Assembly (NCBI GenBank): GCA_900539325.1
Contig: UQCC01000006.1
Coordinates: forward strand, 74,267-138,266
DNA from: an uncultured Eubacterium sp.
Lineage (GTDB): Bacteria > Bacillota > Clostridia > Oscillospirales > Acutalibacteraceae
Direction of reading: 5' to 3'
DNA: 64,000 nt
Under the pieces are notes generated by a model that ran no database searches, was not told the DNA's origin, and saw only the letters and a program-made list of their open reading frames with translations. Positions 1-8,615 of the stretch are shown here, piece after piece. A program made the position numbers and the translations under genes. Each line of letters starts with the position of its first letter. Positions within the stretch are counted from its first letter, which is position 1.

Positions 1-1056
1 ACAATATCGTCACTCAGGCGAAATGTTGTAACGCCTATGATACCGATGCTCAAATCACTCGGCTTCAATGTAACGGAAAAAATCAGCAAAAATATGCTTG
101 AAATTCAAAGAGGAAGCGTTAAAAACAGATTTTATATCTTTGGCGGCAGAGACGAAAGCTCAGCTGCTCTCATCCAGGGTATGACCTTGGGCGGTGTCCT
201 TTTTGACGAGGTTGCACTTATGCCTCGCTCGTTTGTTGAACAGGCACTTGCAAGGTGTTCGATTGAAGGCTCAAAGTTTTGGTTCAACTGCAACCCGGAG
301 CATCCTTTTCACTGGTTTTACAATGAGTGGATTAAAAAATCGGATGAAAAGAATATGCTCTATCTTCATTTTACCATGGACGACAATCCGTCACTTTCGC
401 CTAAAATCAAAAGTCGATACCAAAAACTTTACACAGGTGCGTTTTATGAGCGTTTTATAGAGGGCAAATGGGTTGCCGCAGACGGCTTGGTTTATCCTAT
501 GTTTTCTGCCGAAAGGCACATAAAAACGGCAAACTCGTTCAGCGAATATTACCTAAGCTGTGATTACGGCACGGTCAATCCTTTTTCACTTGGGCTGTGG
601 GGTAAAGGTAATGACGGCTGGTACAGAATAAACGAATATTATCACTCGTCAAGAGATAAAGGCGTTCAACTGACGGACGAAGAATATTACGGTCATCTGA
701 AAGAGCTTGCCGGGGACAAAACAATAACGGCTCTGATAGTTGACCCGTCAGCCGCTTCGTTTATCGAAACGGTTCGCCGTCATGGTGAATTTACCGTTAT
801 CAAGGCGGATAATGATGTTGTTACGGGCATAAACAGGGTTTGTACGGCACTTAGGCAAAATGAGATATTTATATCTCCCGTTTGCACGGATGCGATAAGA
901 GAGTTTTCGATTTATCGCTGGGACAACGATATAAAGCGTGACGCACCTAAAAAAGAAAATGACCATGCAATGGATGACATACGGTACTTTGTCAACACGG
1001 TTTTAAATGCCGACAAAGAAGATTATTCGTTTTCCGTTGCGGTAGAAAGGATGTGA
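1..1056 (+). CDS. Phage terminase large subunit (5' partial)
   Basis: DNA-packaging motor ATPase and nuclease of a tailed phage, acting at the portal to translocate and cut DNA. The frame is open to the window edge, so the N-terminus with the Walker A motif lies outside; the first in-window ATG at 37 is internal to the protein. Visible: the Walker B segment LFDEVALM, then a C-terminal RNase H-like nuclease domain with acidic residues in SCDYGTVNP, LIVDPSAASF and MDDIRYF. The family resembles PBSX/SPP1-type large terminases. The stop is 4 bases before the portal start. No frameshift is visible. Only the truncation by the window edge is unusual. Confidence 0.92.
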   Translation, partial: TISSLRRNVVTPMIPMLKSLGFNVTEKISKNMLEIQRGSVKNRFYIFGGRDESSAALIQGMTLGGVLFDEVALMPRSFVEQALARCSIEGSKFWFNCNPEHPFHWFYNEWIKKSDEKNMLYLHFTMDDNPSLSPKIKSRYQKLYTGAFYERFIEGKWVAADGLVYPMFSAERHIKTANSFSEYYLSCDYGTVNPFSLGLWGKGNDGWYRINEYYHSSRDKGVQLTDEEYYGHLKELAGDKTITALIVDPSAASFIETVRRHGEFTVIKADNDVVTGINRVCTALRQNEIFISPVCTDAIREFSIYRWDNDIKRDAPKKENDHAMDDIRYFVNTVLNADKEDYSFSVAVERM

Positions 1057-1060
1057 AGTA

Positions 1061-2209
1061 TTGAGTATATTCAGCAAGGGTAAAAATGTTAAAGCACCTG
1101 CCGCACTTGAAACTGCTTCGGTGCAAACAACAGGAAAAAGCTGTCACCCGTTTGGATATCTCGGCGGATACAGTCCGCTTGCAGATGCTAACGGCAGAAT
1201 TTACCGTTCCTTGAGAGAGGGCGTTCCCATTATAGACAGTGCAATTAACAAAATTGTCAGGCTTATGGGTGGATTTGAACTTGATTGCGGTGACGATATG
1301 ATTAATGAGCAGATGAACAAATTTTTGTCTTGCGTCAATGTCGGAGGTAATCAGTACGGTATACAGTCTTTTGTTGATAATTTTGTAAATCAACTTTTGA
1401 CTTATGGTTCGGCAATCGGCGAAATTGTGGCGGATGAGAATGACTTTTATGCCTTGTATAACGGCGAACTCGGTTGTGTCAATGTTAAAAGAGCGGATAA
1501 TGATTTGGATTTGATTTTTTGCTCCGGTCATTTGAGCGGCTCTGTGCCGTTTAAACATCAGGAAAGAATTTTGTTTTCGGTGCTTAATCCCGAACCAAAT
1601 GAAGTTTTAGGTACAAGTTTGCTGAGAGGATTGCCGTTTGTGTCGGACATTTTGCTGAAAATTTACAATACGATAGGTACAAATTGGCAACGGCTCGGTA
1701 ATTTGAGATATGCCGTAACATATAAACCGCAGGGTGACGGTATGGATAAGGCGTTTGCCAAGGAGCGTGCAAATCAGATGGCAAGAGCGTGGAAGGATGC
1801 TATGAGCAGTACCGAAACGGTTAAGGATTTTGTTGCCGTCGGTGATGTTAAGGTCAGCGTTATAGGTGCCGACAATCAAATTTTGGACAGCGAAATTCCC
1901 GTTCGTCAAATGCTCGAACAAATAATTGCAAAAACCGGTCTTATGCCGTATATGTTCGGTCTTTCGTGGTCCACCACTGAGCGAATGAGTCAGCAACAGG
2001 CGGATATTTTGACAACGGAGCTTAAAGCGTATCGCAGAATTGTAACCCCGATTATCAAAAAAATCGGCGAGACTTATCTTTCAACTGTCGGAATTTACAG
2101 AGATGTTGATGTTAAGTGGACCGATATTACCTTGCAGGATGAAATTCAGATGGCACAGGCTCGACTTTACAATGCACAGGCAGACAATATTTTAAAGGAG
2201 GAAAAGTGA
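1061..2209 (+). CDS. Phage portal protein
   Basis: Forms the dodecameric ring at the unique capsid vertex through which DNA is packaged. The 382-residue product follows the terminase and precedes the protease, the usual portal position. It has typical portal features: an N-terminal GYSPLADANGR segment, a central region GTSLLRGLPF around residue 190, and a C-terminal region with KTGLMPYMFGLSW followed by polar helices. It starts at TTG 1061, about 10 bases after a GAAAGG ribosome binding site; no closer ATG gives a full-length protein. The stop overlaps the next start by one base, indicating translational coupling. Confidence 0.85.
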   Translation: MSIFSKGKNVKAPAALETASVQTTGKSCHPFGYLGGYSPLADANGRIYRSLREGVPIIDSAINKIVRLMGGFELDCGDDMINEQMNKFLSCVNVGGNQYGIQSFVDNFVNQLLTYGSAIGEIVADENDFYALYNGELGCVNVKRADNDLDLIFCSGHLSGSVPFKHQERILFSVLNPEPNEVLGTSLLRGLPFVSDILLKIYNTIGTNWQRLGNLRYAVTYKPQGDGMDKAFAKERANQMARAWKDAMSSTETVKDFVAVGDVKVSVIGADNQILDSEIPVRQMLEQIIAKTGLMPYMFGLSWSTTERMSQQQADILTTELKAYRRIVTPIIKKIGETYLSTVGIYRDVDVKWTDITLQDEIQMAQARLYNAQADNILKEEK

Positions 2210-3165
2210 TGACAGATACTTGTATTCAAAAAAGCACAGTGACTGAAGACGATATGAAAAAAATCAGTGCGTTTACAAGGCGTGAAATGTCGGCAGATGA
2301 GGTTTATACATTTAATGTGGACCTATGTAATAATGATGTTGACAGAGATTTTGAGAAGTTTTCGGTTAAAACGCTTAATCAGCTTGCAAAGCTGTTTGTC
2401 GGCAAAACGGGTATATTTGACCATTCAATGAAGGCAAACGACCAAAAGGCAAGAGTGTATGACGCATATGTTGAAAAGGTTCCAAACAGAAAAACCGCAG
2501 ACGGTGAGGATTTTTATACTCTAAAGGCAAAAGCGTATATGCTCAACAACGAAGAAAACAAATCGCTTATTAATGAAATTGATGCCGGCATTAAAAAGGA
2601 AGTTTCGGTGTCTTGCAGCGTTAACAAGTCTTTTTGTTCAATTTGCAACGCTGACAATCGCCATGGCAGATGTGAGCATATAAAGGGAAGAACATATGGC
2701 GGTGAACTGTGTTTTAATACGCTGAGTGATGCAACGGATGCCTATGAGTTTTCTTTTGTGGCTGTTCCGGCACAGAGAGAGGCAGGAATCACAAAATCGT
2801 TTTTTGATTTAAAGGAGAGAAAAATGCAGGATATTATCAAAACAATCGCTTCGGGTGATAAGCTTACACTTACAAAATCCGAGGCAGACAAGCTGTATTC
2901 TTATATTGAGGACCTTGAGGATAAGGCGGCTCTCGGAGAGGAATATAAGCAAAAGCTTTCAAAAGAGGTTGTGGATTTGTTTAAGTTTGCATTTCCCGAT
3001 ATGGATGTAAAGCTGTTTTCATCCGTTACGGCAGTTATGACAACAAAGGAATTGCTCGGTTTTCGTGACGGAATGAAAAAGAACAATGCAAAATCAAAAA
3101 TCAAACCACAGCTTGCTGCTGAGGCAAATAAAAGAACAAATGATTTTTCACAATTTAGAATTTAG
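2209..3165 (+). CDS. Phage prohead protease fused to a scaffold-like C-terminus
   Basis: Probable capsid maturation protease of the HK97/herpesvirus assemblin type. The N-terminal 200 residues carry a candidate catalytic His in GIFDHSMKAND and Ser in KEVSVSCSV, the spacing expected of this family. Between them and the end of the domain is a Cys/His cluster, CSICNADNRHGRCEH, that looks metal-binding. The last ~110 residues after an internal KERKMQD segment are helical and charged, as in scaffolds. The start could be GTG 2206 or ATG 2209; ATG is chosen because AAAGGAGG lies just upstream. The assignment of function is by position and motifs. Confidence 0.72.
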   Translation: MTDTCIQKSTVTEDDMKKISAFTRREMSADEVYTFNVDLCNNDVDRDFEKFSVKTLNQLAKLFVGKTGIFDHSMKANDQKARVYDAYVEKVPNRKTADGEDFYTLKAKAYMLNNEENKSLINEIDAGIKKEVSVSCSVNKSFCSICNADNRHGRCEHIKGRTYGGELCFNTLSDATDAYEFSFVAVPAQREAGITKSFFDLKERKMQDIIKTIASGDKLTLTKSEADKLYSYIEDLEDKAALGEEYKQKLSKEVVDLFKFAFPDMDVKLFSSVTAVMTTKELLGFRDGMKKNNAKSKIKPQLAAEANKRTNDFSQFRI

Positions 3166-3176
3166 GAGGAAATAAT

Positions 3177-3530
3177 ATGGTTTCATATAAAGGATTTGAT
3201 ACAAAATATATTACAATGCAGTGCGTTAACGCAATGCCGGATAAGATTAATGTTGGCGATTTTGTTAAGATAAACGAAAACGGCAATGTATTTTTGGCAG
3301 AAGCAGGAGAAGCGTTTATCGGTATTGTTGTGGGAATAAACGATAATTACTACACAGTTCAAACAAGCGGTTATTGTGAGGTGCGATTTGCAGGCGAAAC
3401 ATTGCCTATGTATGCACGCCTTACCTTAAACCAAAGAGGAATTGTCCAGGTTGGTACAGGTACGGATGCACCTCTTCGCAAAGTGCTTTGGGTTGACAGA
3501 TCTGATAACCGTGCAGGAGTTATTCTTTAA
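3177..3530 (+). CDS. Small capsid-associated protein, probable head decoration protein
   Basis: A 117-residue beta-rich protein between the protease/scaffold and the major capsid protein, where phages usually encode a capsid-stabilising or decoration protein. The sequence has the alternating hydrophobic/glycine pattern of a small barrel (INVGDFVKINENGNVFLAE, AFIGIVVGI) seen in DUF2190-like stabilising proteins. A clear AGGAGG site lies 7-8 bases upstream of the ATG. No catalytic motif is seen. The role is inferred from position and fold pattern and not from a confident family match. Confidence 0.6.
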   Translation: MVSYKGFDTKYITMQCVNAMPDKINVGDFVKINENGNVFLAEAGEAFIGIVVGINDNYYTVQTSGYCEVRFAGETLPMYARLTLNQRGIVQVGTGTDAPLRKVLWVDRSDNRAGVIL

Positions 3531-3551
3531 TTTTGAAAGGAGAAAATAAAT

Positions 3552-4553
3552 ATGACATTTGATACATTAAAACTTGACAAGGGCCTTTATACATCCGAAA
3601 TGGGCTTTACAAAATCTCTTGAGATGATTGACCCGAGCGAAAATTACAAGGGTACCGAACTTGAAGGCCTTGACGCTTATGAAAGACAACTTAAGCGATT
3701 TGATATTAAGGTTAAGGGCTCAAATTCCGATACAATCTCTAAGTTTTTCCAAACAAGTGATTCGGCTGTTTTGTTCCCTGAATACATCAGAAGATCGGTT
3801 GCTGCCGTTGTTTTACATGATAATGTTGTTGATGATCTTGTTGCCACAACAACTGTTGTTGATTCGCTCGATTATCGTTCTGTTCAGTGCGAACCGGTTG
3901 ATTCGGATAAAATAGTTGAATCGTTTATCACAGAGGGTGCATTTATTCCCGAAACAAACATTAAAACAAATGACAAATTGACCAAGCTTAAGAAAAGCGG
4001 CAGAAGCCTTGTCGCTTCATACGAAGCAATTAAGTCACAGCGACTTGATTTGTTTGCCGTTATGCTTCGCCAAATCGGTAATTATATAAATAGCTGTCAA
4101 CTTGCACAGGCTGTTACCGCACTCAGCTATGACGGTTCGGGTGTTGTGGAAACACAGACAAAAAATGAAATTTCGTACAGTGATTTTATTTCGTTGTATA
4201 CCGAACTTGCGCCGTATGAATTTAATACACTTATTGCCGAAACCAACGAATTCAAAAAGATTATTAATATGAGCGAATTTAAGGACGGTACGGCAGGTCT
4301 CGATTTTCACGGTACGGGCAGACCGATTACACCTCTCGGTGCAAAACTTATTCATTGTAAAACCAATGTGCTTGAGGGTGCAATTGTTGTTTTTGATAAA
4401 AAATTTGCTTTGGAAAAGGTTCAGTTTGGCGACATCGTTACGGATTATGACAAACTTATTGACCGTCAGATTGAAAAGGCAACGGTTACAAGTACGGTAG
4501 GCTTTAACAGAATTGTTAACAGAGCTTGTGTAAACCTTGTGCCTAAAAATTAA
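3552..4553 (+). CDS. Phage major capsid protein
   Basis: A 333-residue protein in the position of the major capsid subunit. The N-terminal ~60 residues look like a processed arm (LEGLDAYERQLKRFDIKVKG), followed by a body with EYIRRSVAAVV, VDSLDYRSVQCEP and a hydrophobic C-terminal end, consistent with an HK97-fold coat protein cleaved by the upstream protease. A GAAAGGAGAA ribosome binding site precedes the ATG. It is the strongest evidence that the operon encodes a head rather than only a bacteriocin-like tail, since tailocins lack a coat gene. Confidence 0.82.
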   Translation: MTFDTLKLDKGLYTSEMGFTKSLEMIDPSENYKGTELEGLDAYERQLKRFDIKVKGSNSDTISKFFQTSDSAVLFPEYIRRSVAAVVLHDNVVDDLVATTTVVDSLDYRSVQCEPVDSDKIVESFITEGAFIPETNIKTNDKLTKLKKSGRSLVASYEAIKSQRLDLFAVMLRQIGNYINSCQLAQAVTALSYDGSGVVETQTKNEISYSDFISLYTELAPYEFNTLIAETNEFKKIINMSEFKDGTAGLDFHGTGRPITPLGAKLIHCKTNVLEGAIVVFDKKFALEKVQFGDIVTDYDKLIDRQIEKATVTSTVGFNRIVNRACVNLVPKN

Positions 4554-4556
4554 GAT

Positions 4557-4907
4557 ATGAATATTGAAAATATAACGGCAATTCTTTGCACAATCGGCAA
4601 TCTTTCAACTGCCGAAGCGGAAAAATATTCGGAATTAATAAAGCTTAATTGTTATCCGTTTATCGACAGAGAATATAGTGAAAAAGAAGAAAAATTGCTT
4701 GAGTATTTTGTTGCGGCAAAAACAAATTACCAAATCTCTCTTGTTCACGGTGATGACGAAATTTCTTCGTTTACCGCCGGAGATGTCAGCGTTTCAACAT
4801 CTTCAAACGGCAATGCCCAAAACAATGCAAAAATCCTTTTTGAAAATGCTTATGCCGATGTTGCACATTTGGCAGAGGATAAGGGATTTTATTTCAGAGG
4901 GGTGTAG
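4557..4907 (+). CDS. Phage head-tail connector (adaptor) protein
   Basis: A 116-residue, mostly helical protein directly after the capsid gene (3-base gap). The helical pattern in residues 1-70 (SELIKLNCYPFIDREYSEKEEKLLEYFVAAKTN region) followed by a Ser/Asn-rich loop and a final helix fits gp6/gp15-type adaptors that bind below the portal. Assigned by size, order and secondary-structure pattern; no diagnostic motif exists. Confidence 0.6.
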   Translation: MNIENITAILCTIGNLSTAEAEKYSELIKLNCYPFIDREYSEKEEKLLEYFVAAKTNYQISLVHGDDEISSFTAGDVSVSTSSNGNAQNNAKILFENAYADVAHLAEDKGFYFRGV

Positions 4908-4909
4908 AT

Positions 4910-5272
4910 ATGCTTGTTAACAATATTGCAAAAATCACCTCCCGATTAATTGACAAATATGCAAAAAGCTGTACCGTCACAACAAAAGACGGAAAGGTCA
5001 TCACCGCAAAGGTGATGACCGAACAGCTTTGGAAAAAGGATAAAGTGAGGTTTGAAACAAATCCCACACAAATCGGCTATAATCAAAAGAATTACATAAA
5101 GTGTATTTTTGCTCTTGATGTTAGTTCTTTCGGAAAAGATGACATTGTGAATCTTATGGGCAAGAAATACTATTTTGTAAAGTCAAGCCCTGTTTGTGTG
5201 GGAGAAGAAATTGTTTACTTTTCTGCGGTGCTCAGAGAAACGGTAAAGGGGGATGAGAATGTATTTGGATAA
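4910..5272 (+). CDS. Phage head closure / head completion protein
   Basis: A 120-residue protein with a beta-barrel-like pattern (SCTVTTKDGKVITAKVM, YYFVKSSPVCVGEEIVYFSAVL) in the position of SPP1 gp16-type head-closure proteins, which plug the connector after packaging. The ATG at 4910 follows an AGAGGGGTGTAG ribosome binding region that overlaps the end of the previous gene. The 3' end overlaps the next gene by 14 bases. Function is inferred from order and pattern. Confidence 0.58.
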   Translation: MLVNNIAKITSRLIDKYAKSCTVTTKDGKVITAKVMTEQLWKKDKVRFETNPTQIGYNQKNYIKCIFALDVSSFGKDDIVNLMGKKYYFVKSSPVCVGEEIVYFSAVLRETVKGDENVFG

Positions 5273-5657
5273 CGAAACGGACGAACTTCTTGGTATTTTG
5301 AAATCATCTGAAAAACTTAATAATATTAATTTTATTAAGGCTTGTCCTTACGCCAAAAAGCCGACAAAGCTTTTAAAAAAGGTGTGTACGCTGGCACCTG
5401 CCGAATTGGATTTGGAAAGTGTCAGTGTTGACAATGAGAATTTTTACGGAAAATATGCCGTGGATGTTGATTTGTTTGTGCCGTATGAGTTTGGCTCACC
5501 TGCCGCTTTTGATGATATGGAAAACATTGTCAGGTGCATTATGAATGAGCGTGTTTGTGCAATTAAGCTTTCATCGATAAGCAGAGAATCAAGTGCCGAA
5601 TGTTACAAAATCAGGGCAACTTTTACTTTTTCTCTTGCATATTCAAAGGAGGCTTAA
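5259..5657 (+). CDS. Tail-terminator / minor connector-like phage protein
   Basis: A 132-residue protein that ends the connector block. The order (adaptor, closure, this gene) and the pattern of an N-terminal helix followed by beta strands (YAVDVDLFVPYEF, IRATFTFSLAYS) suggest the tail terminator or XkdJ-like position, the joint between head and tail. Two starts are possible; ATG 5259 is preferred over 5253 because the AAAGGGGG site lies 6 bases upstream of it, while 5253 would touch it. In a complete myophage the sheath, tube and tape measure genes would follow directly; here they do not. Confidence 0.5.
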   Translation: MYLDNETDELLGILKSSEKLNNINFIKACPYAKKPTKLLKKVCTLAPAELDLESVSVDNENFYGKYAVDVDLFVPYEFGSPAAFDDMENIVRCIMNERVCAIKLSSISRESSAECYKIRATFTFSLAYSKEA

Positions 5658-5660
5658 CTT

Positions 5661-5765
5661 ATGGAAAATGAAAATGTAACGGTATTTCGTGATGAAGCCG
5701 ACAAATTCAGCGATTATATTATGCTTGATTCGAGAAGATATGATAACAATGTCGGGGGTGATTGA
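5661..5765 (+). CDS. Small 34-residue ORF at the missing-tail junction
   Basis: ATG with a very good AAAGGAGG site 8 bases upstream opens a 34-codon acidic frame (MENENVTVFRDEADKFSDYI...) ending in TGA at 5765, two bases before the GTG start of the next gene. It occupies exactly the place where sheath, tube, chaperone and tape measure genes would be in a contractile-tail phage. It could be a real small protein, the leftover 5' end of a deleted gene, or a coupling leader for the LysM gene. No family is recognised. Confidence 0.5.
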   Translation: MENENVTVFRDEADKFSDYIMLDSRRYDNNVGGD

Positions 5766-5766
5766 T

Positions 5767-6282
5767 GTGCAGTATATGAAAATGAAATACAAAGGATTTG
5801 AATTTGATGTAAATCCAAAGGATTTTAAGATTTGTATGAATAAAAGCAGTGTAAAATACGACACTGTTTATTCGGAACAGATTTGTGTTGAAAACGGCAG
5901 AGATTGTGTTTCTGTTTCGGGTAAAGGCTGTTTTGTAGGCGAAAATGCGGCAAACAAAGCGTTTGAAATGGTGCGTGTTTATAACAAAAAGGGCAGCGAT
6001 TATTTGTTTTTGCCAAATTCCGTTCCGCTCAAAATGCACTTTACATCTCTTGACATTTCATATTCAAGCGGCAATGACAGGGTGGATTATTCGTTTGTTT
6101 TTACTCAGGAAAGCAATACAAAGAGCGAAACAAAAACGCCTCGTTTTACCTATGCCCTTGAAGAAGAAAATCTTTTTGATGTGGCAAACAGGACGGGCGT
6201 AAAAATAGAAACTCTTGTAAAATGCAATGATATAGGAAGTATTTTTGCACTAAAAGAGGGTGACAGAATATGGTTGATTTAA
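5767..6282 (+). CDS. LysM-domain phage tail/baseplate protein (XkdP-like)
   Basis: About 171 residues. The N-terminal 110 residues form a beta-rich domain (MKYKGFEFDVNP, LDISYSSGNDRVDYSFVF); the C-terminus is a LysM module (LFDVANRTGVKIETLVKCND, then LKEGDRIWLI), as in XkdP/gp53-type baseplate proteins that precede the hub. The chosen start is GTG 5767, preceded by a GGGGGTG site; an in-frame ATG at 5776 is the alternative. A longer upstream in-frame extension to 5689 would overlap the 34-codon ORF and is less likely. The LysM probably binds peptidoglycan or organises the hub. It overlaps the next gene by 13 bases. Confidence 0.75.
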   Translation: MQYMKMKYKGFEFDVNPKDFKICMNKSSVKYDTVYSEQICVENGRDCVSVSGKGCFVGENAANKAFEMVRVYNKKGSDYLFLPNSVPLKMHFTSLDISYSSGNDRVDYSFVFTQESNTKSETKTPRFTYALEEENLFDVANRTGVKIETLVKCNDIGSIFALKEGDRIWLI

Positions 6283-7223
6283 AATTTGTGCTTTATGATT
6301 TGGCGGAAAACGAGGTCGCCGTCGGCAGACTTTTGTCATACGAATTGTGCAGAGAAACGGACGCTCCGTGTGATGGGCTGAGGCTTTATTTTATAAACGG
6401 CAATATTTTACCTGAGTTATATAGGGCAAAAGCGTATATCGGCAAAAGGTGCGTATTCAACGGTTATGTTGACACTCAGCGTGAAACAATGCGTAACAAT
6501 TCGGTTGAATGCTTTTTGTACTGCCGCTCAAGTGCGTGCCTTTTGACCGACAGCGAGGCAAAGCCTTTTGCTTATATCTCGCCGAGTGCAAGGGCTTTGT
6601 ATGAAATAAACATCGGTAAAAATTTTAAGTATAACTTAGGAGAAGTTTTCAGCGATAAAACTTATCAGGTGAGTAAGGGCACATCGCTTTTCGGTGTGCT
6701 GAACGGCTTTGTGTACTCCGTTACAGGTGATAGTATCAGAATTACACCCAATGATGAAATTGTGCTTTTGAAAACCGATAAGGCAGTCGGACTTGATAAA
6801 TCAAAGATTGTTACGCTTAAAAGGATAATTAACAGAGGCGGAGCAATTTCCAAAATCGATTATAAAATAAACAATTCAACCGATTACATTTATCATCGCA
6901 TAAGTAAAGTAATGAGTGATAAGAAAATAGCCGCTTCAAAAGTGAGCAATATTTCAACCGTTCCCGATTGGCAGAGAGAAACAACACTCAGGTCGGTTTT
7001 TTCAACGGCAAACTCGGATTACTGCGGATGGAAAATCACAATGTGCGGTTATGTTGATGTTGATTTGACAAACAGGTTAATCTCCGATATTAAAGGCTTT
7101 GACAGTTACGGCGATGTTGTTGTAAACGGAGTTACACATATTTTTGATTCAAACGGTGAGCGAACCGTGATTGATGCAAGATGTGTGCTTGATTTGGAGG
7201 AAATGAGTTATGTGGATGAGTAA
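6270..7223 (+). CDS. Baseplate hub protein, XkdQ/gpD-like
   Basis: 317 residues with the pattern of phage late-control D / gp44-type hub proteins: an N-terminal beta barrel (FVLYDLAENEVAVGRLLSYE, RCVFNGYVDTQRE), a central segment with YQVSKGTSLFGVLN, and a C-terminal barrel. In contractile tails and type VI-like machines this trimer sits at the tail tip and carries the spike. It overlaps both neighbours, so translation is coupled through the baseplate block. No catalytic residues are claimed. Confidence 0.68.
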   Translation: MVDLKFVLYDLAENEVAVGRLLSYELCRETDAPCDGLRLYFINGNILPELYRAKAYIGKRCVFNGYVDTQRETMRNNSVECFLYCRSSACLLTDSEAKPFAYISPSARALYEINIGKNFKYNLGEVFSDKTYQVSKGTSLFGVLNGFVYSVTGDSIRITPNDEIVLLKTDKAVGLDKSKIVTLKRIINRGGAISKIDYKINNSTDYIYHRISKVMSDKKIAASKVSNISTVPDWQRETTLRSVFSTANSDYCGWKITMCGYVDVDLTNRLISDIKGFDSYGDVVVNGVTHIFDSNGERTVIDARCVLDLEEMSYVDE

Positions 7224-7563
7224 AAAAATCACTTTGTCACAAAACGGAGAGATTGCCGAAAAAGGTAAGGTTACATTGTCCGAAAATCAGATAGAAGCCG
7301 GTGCAACGGTTACAAGGCGAAATATAGATTGTTATTCACCGTACGGCTATCAAAGTGTTCCGCCTGTTGATGAAGATGTGCTTATGCTTCCGTCAAATGA
7401 GGGCAGCGTTGTGCTTGGCACATTAAATAAGTGCAACGATATTGAAAGCGGCGAAATAAAAATCGTTTCAAAAGGCGGAGCGTATATAATTCTGAAAAAC
7501 AACGGCGATATTGTTCTCAACGGTTTGGTGATTAATAGCGGGGGAGTGATACAGAATGAATAA
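7210..7563 (+). CDS. Baseplate spike / assembly protein V-like
   Basis: 117-residue all-beta protein after the hub. The glycine- and polar-rich repeats (GSVVLGTLNKCN, GEIKIVSKGGAYIILKNNGD) resemble the OB-fold plus short beta-helix of gpV/gp5-type spike proteins that pierce the cell envelope, although it is shorter than most. ATG 7210 is chosen since GAGGAAATGAG lies 9 bases upstream; it overlaps the hub end by 14 bases. Assignment depends on order and the beta-helix-like C-terminus. Confidence 0.6.
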   Translation: MWMSKKITLSQNGEIAEKGKVTLSENQIEAGATVTRRNIDCYSPYGYQSVPPVDEDVLMLPSNEGSVVLGTLNKCNDIESGEIKIVSKGGAYIILKNNGDIVLNGLVINSGGVIQNE

Positions 7564-7822
7564 TTTTGATGTAATTGAAGAAATTTTAAAAAATGCTGTA
7601 AGGTGTTTAACGGTTAAAAGAGGCAGGTTTTATGCCGATAAAAACTTCGGCTCAAAAATCCAAGCAAGTCAAAGCAACGCTGAAATTTTGGCTTATGCAA
7701 GGCAAAGTGTTGACAAACTTGACGGAGTGTTTGTAAAATCTGCCGTAAAAAATAAAAATTCCGTAACCTTTGTTTTAACGGTTAACGGAGAAGAAAGGTC
7801 GGTGACTGCGGATTTTGATTAG
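7556..7822 (+). CDS. Baseplate wedge protein, XkdS/gp25/W-like
   Basis: An 88-residue protein immediately before baseplate J, the standard place for gpW/gp25/DUF2634 wedge proteins. It has the family-like stretch GRFYADKNFGSKI (conserved aromatic and NFG-type motif), then helix ILAYARQSVDKLDGV and final strands SVTFVLTVNGEERSVTAD. It overlaps the spike gene by 8 bases and the next gene by 8 bases, so the block is translationally coupled. Confidence 0.68.
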   Translation: MNNFDVIEEILKNAVRCLTVKRGRFYADKNFGSKIQASQSNAEILAYARQSVDKLDGVFVKSAVKNKNSVTFVLTVNGEERSVTADFD

Positions 7823-8615
7823 CTACAACGATATTATTGAGAACATCAGAACCGCTTATTTTGAACAGTCGGGCGAGGTCCTTGATATGCACGGCGAATC
7901 GGGTATAAGAATAAAGGCAATAGCAACTGAACTTTACAATTTGTATGTTGAGGGCGAATACTTGCTCAAGCAAGCCGGATGGATGAGTGCAACGGGAGAA
8001 TATCTTGACCGTATTGCCGCCGAGTGCAGTATTGAAAGAAAAACGGCGAGCAAGGCAAGCGGCGAAATTACATTTTTGATTGATGAGGCAAAAGCTGATG
8101 ACACGGTTATACCGTCGGGGATTATCTGCTCGAAAAAAGGGCACAAGTATATTCAGTACATAACTCTTGAAGAGGGCACTATCGTTGCGGGCGAAAAATC
8201 CGTTACTGTAAAGGCACAGGCTCTTGCCGACGGCGAAGAATACAATGCCGCATACGGTGAAGTTTGTGTTATGGTTAATCCTCCGAGTTCGGTTGCAAAA
8301 GCAGAAAACAGAGTTAGTTTTATCGGCGGTTGCAATAGTGAAAATGACGAAGCGTTGCGTTTGAGAATAAAAGACGCTCTTCGTTATCCGGCAAACGGTG
8401 TAAATGTTGAATTCTTGAAGGGCAGAATTATGAGTTTTGACGAGGTTGCAGACTGTGACATTATCAGAGAGGGCGACAAGCCGGTTTGCATATTGAAAAC
8501 AAGGGACAAAATTATTTCTGAAAACTTGAAAGAAAAAGTAAATGATGTGCTGTCGCTTTTTACTCTGTTCGGTATTGATTTTGATGTGAGGAATGCAGAT
8601 GAAAACGGTATTTGA
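7815..8615 (+). CDS. Baseplate J-like protein
   Basis: 266 residues with the baseplate J signature: a start of the type YNDIIENIRTAYFEQSG, the segment GEYLDRIAAECSIERKTAS, then IPSGIICSKKGHKYIQYIT and FIGGCNSENDEALRLRIKDA, which are recognisable blocks of this family. It builds the inner wedge of contractile-tail baseplates. The only start giving a full N-terminus is TTG 7815, which overlaps the previous stop. It is somewhat shorter than typical J proteins (around 350 residues), mostly at the C-terminus. Confidence 0.82.
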   Translation: MISYNDIIENIRTAYFEQSGEVLDMHGESGIRIKAIATELYNLYVEGEYLLKQAGWMSATGEYLDRIAAECSIERKTASKASGEITFLIDEAKADDTVIPSGIICSKKGHKYIQYITLEEGTIVAGEKSVTVKAQALADGEEYNAAYGEVCVMVNPPSSVAKAENRVSFIGGCNSENDEALRLRIKDALRYPANGVNVEFLKGRIMSFDEVADCDIIREGDKPVCILKTRDKIISENLKEKVNDVLSLFTLFGIDFDVRNADENGI

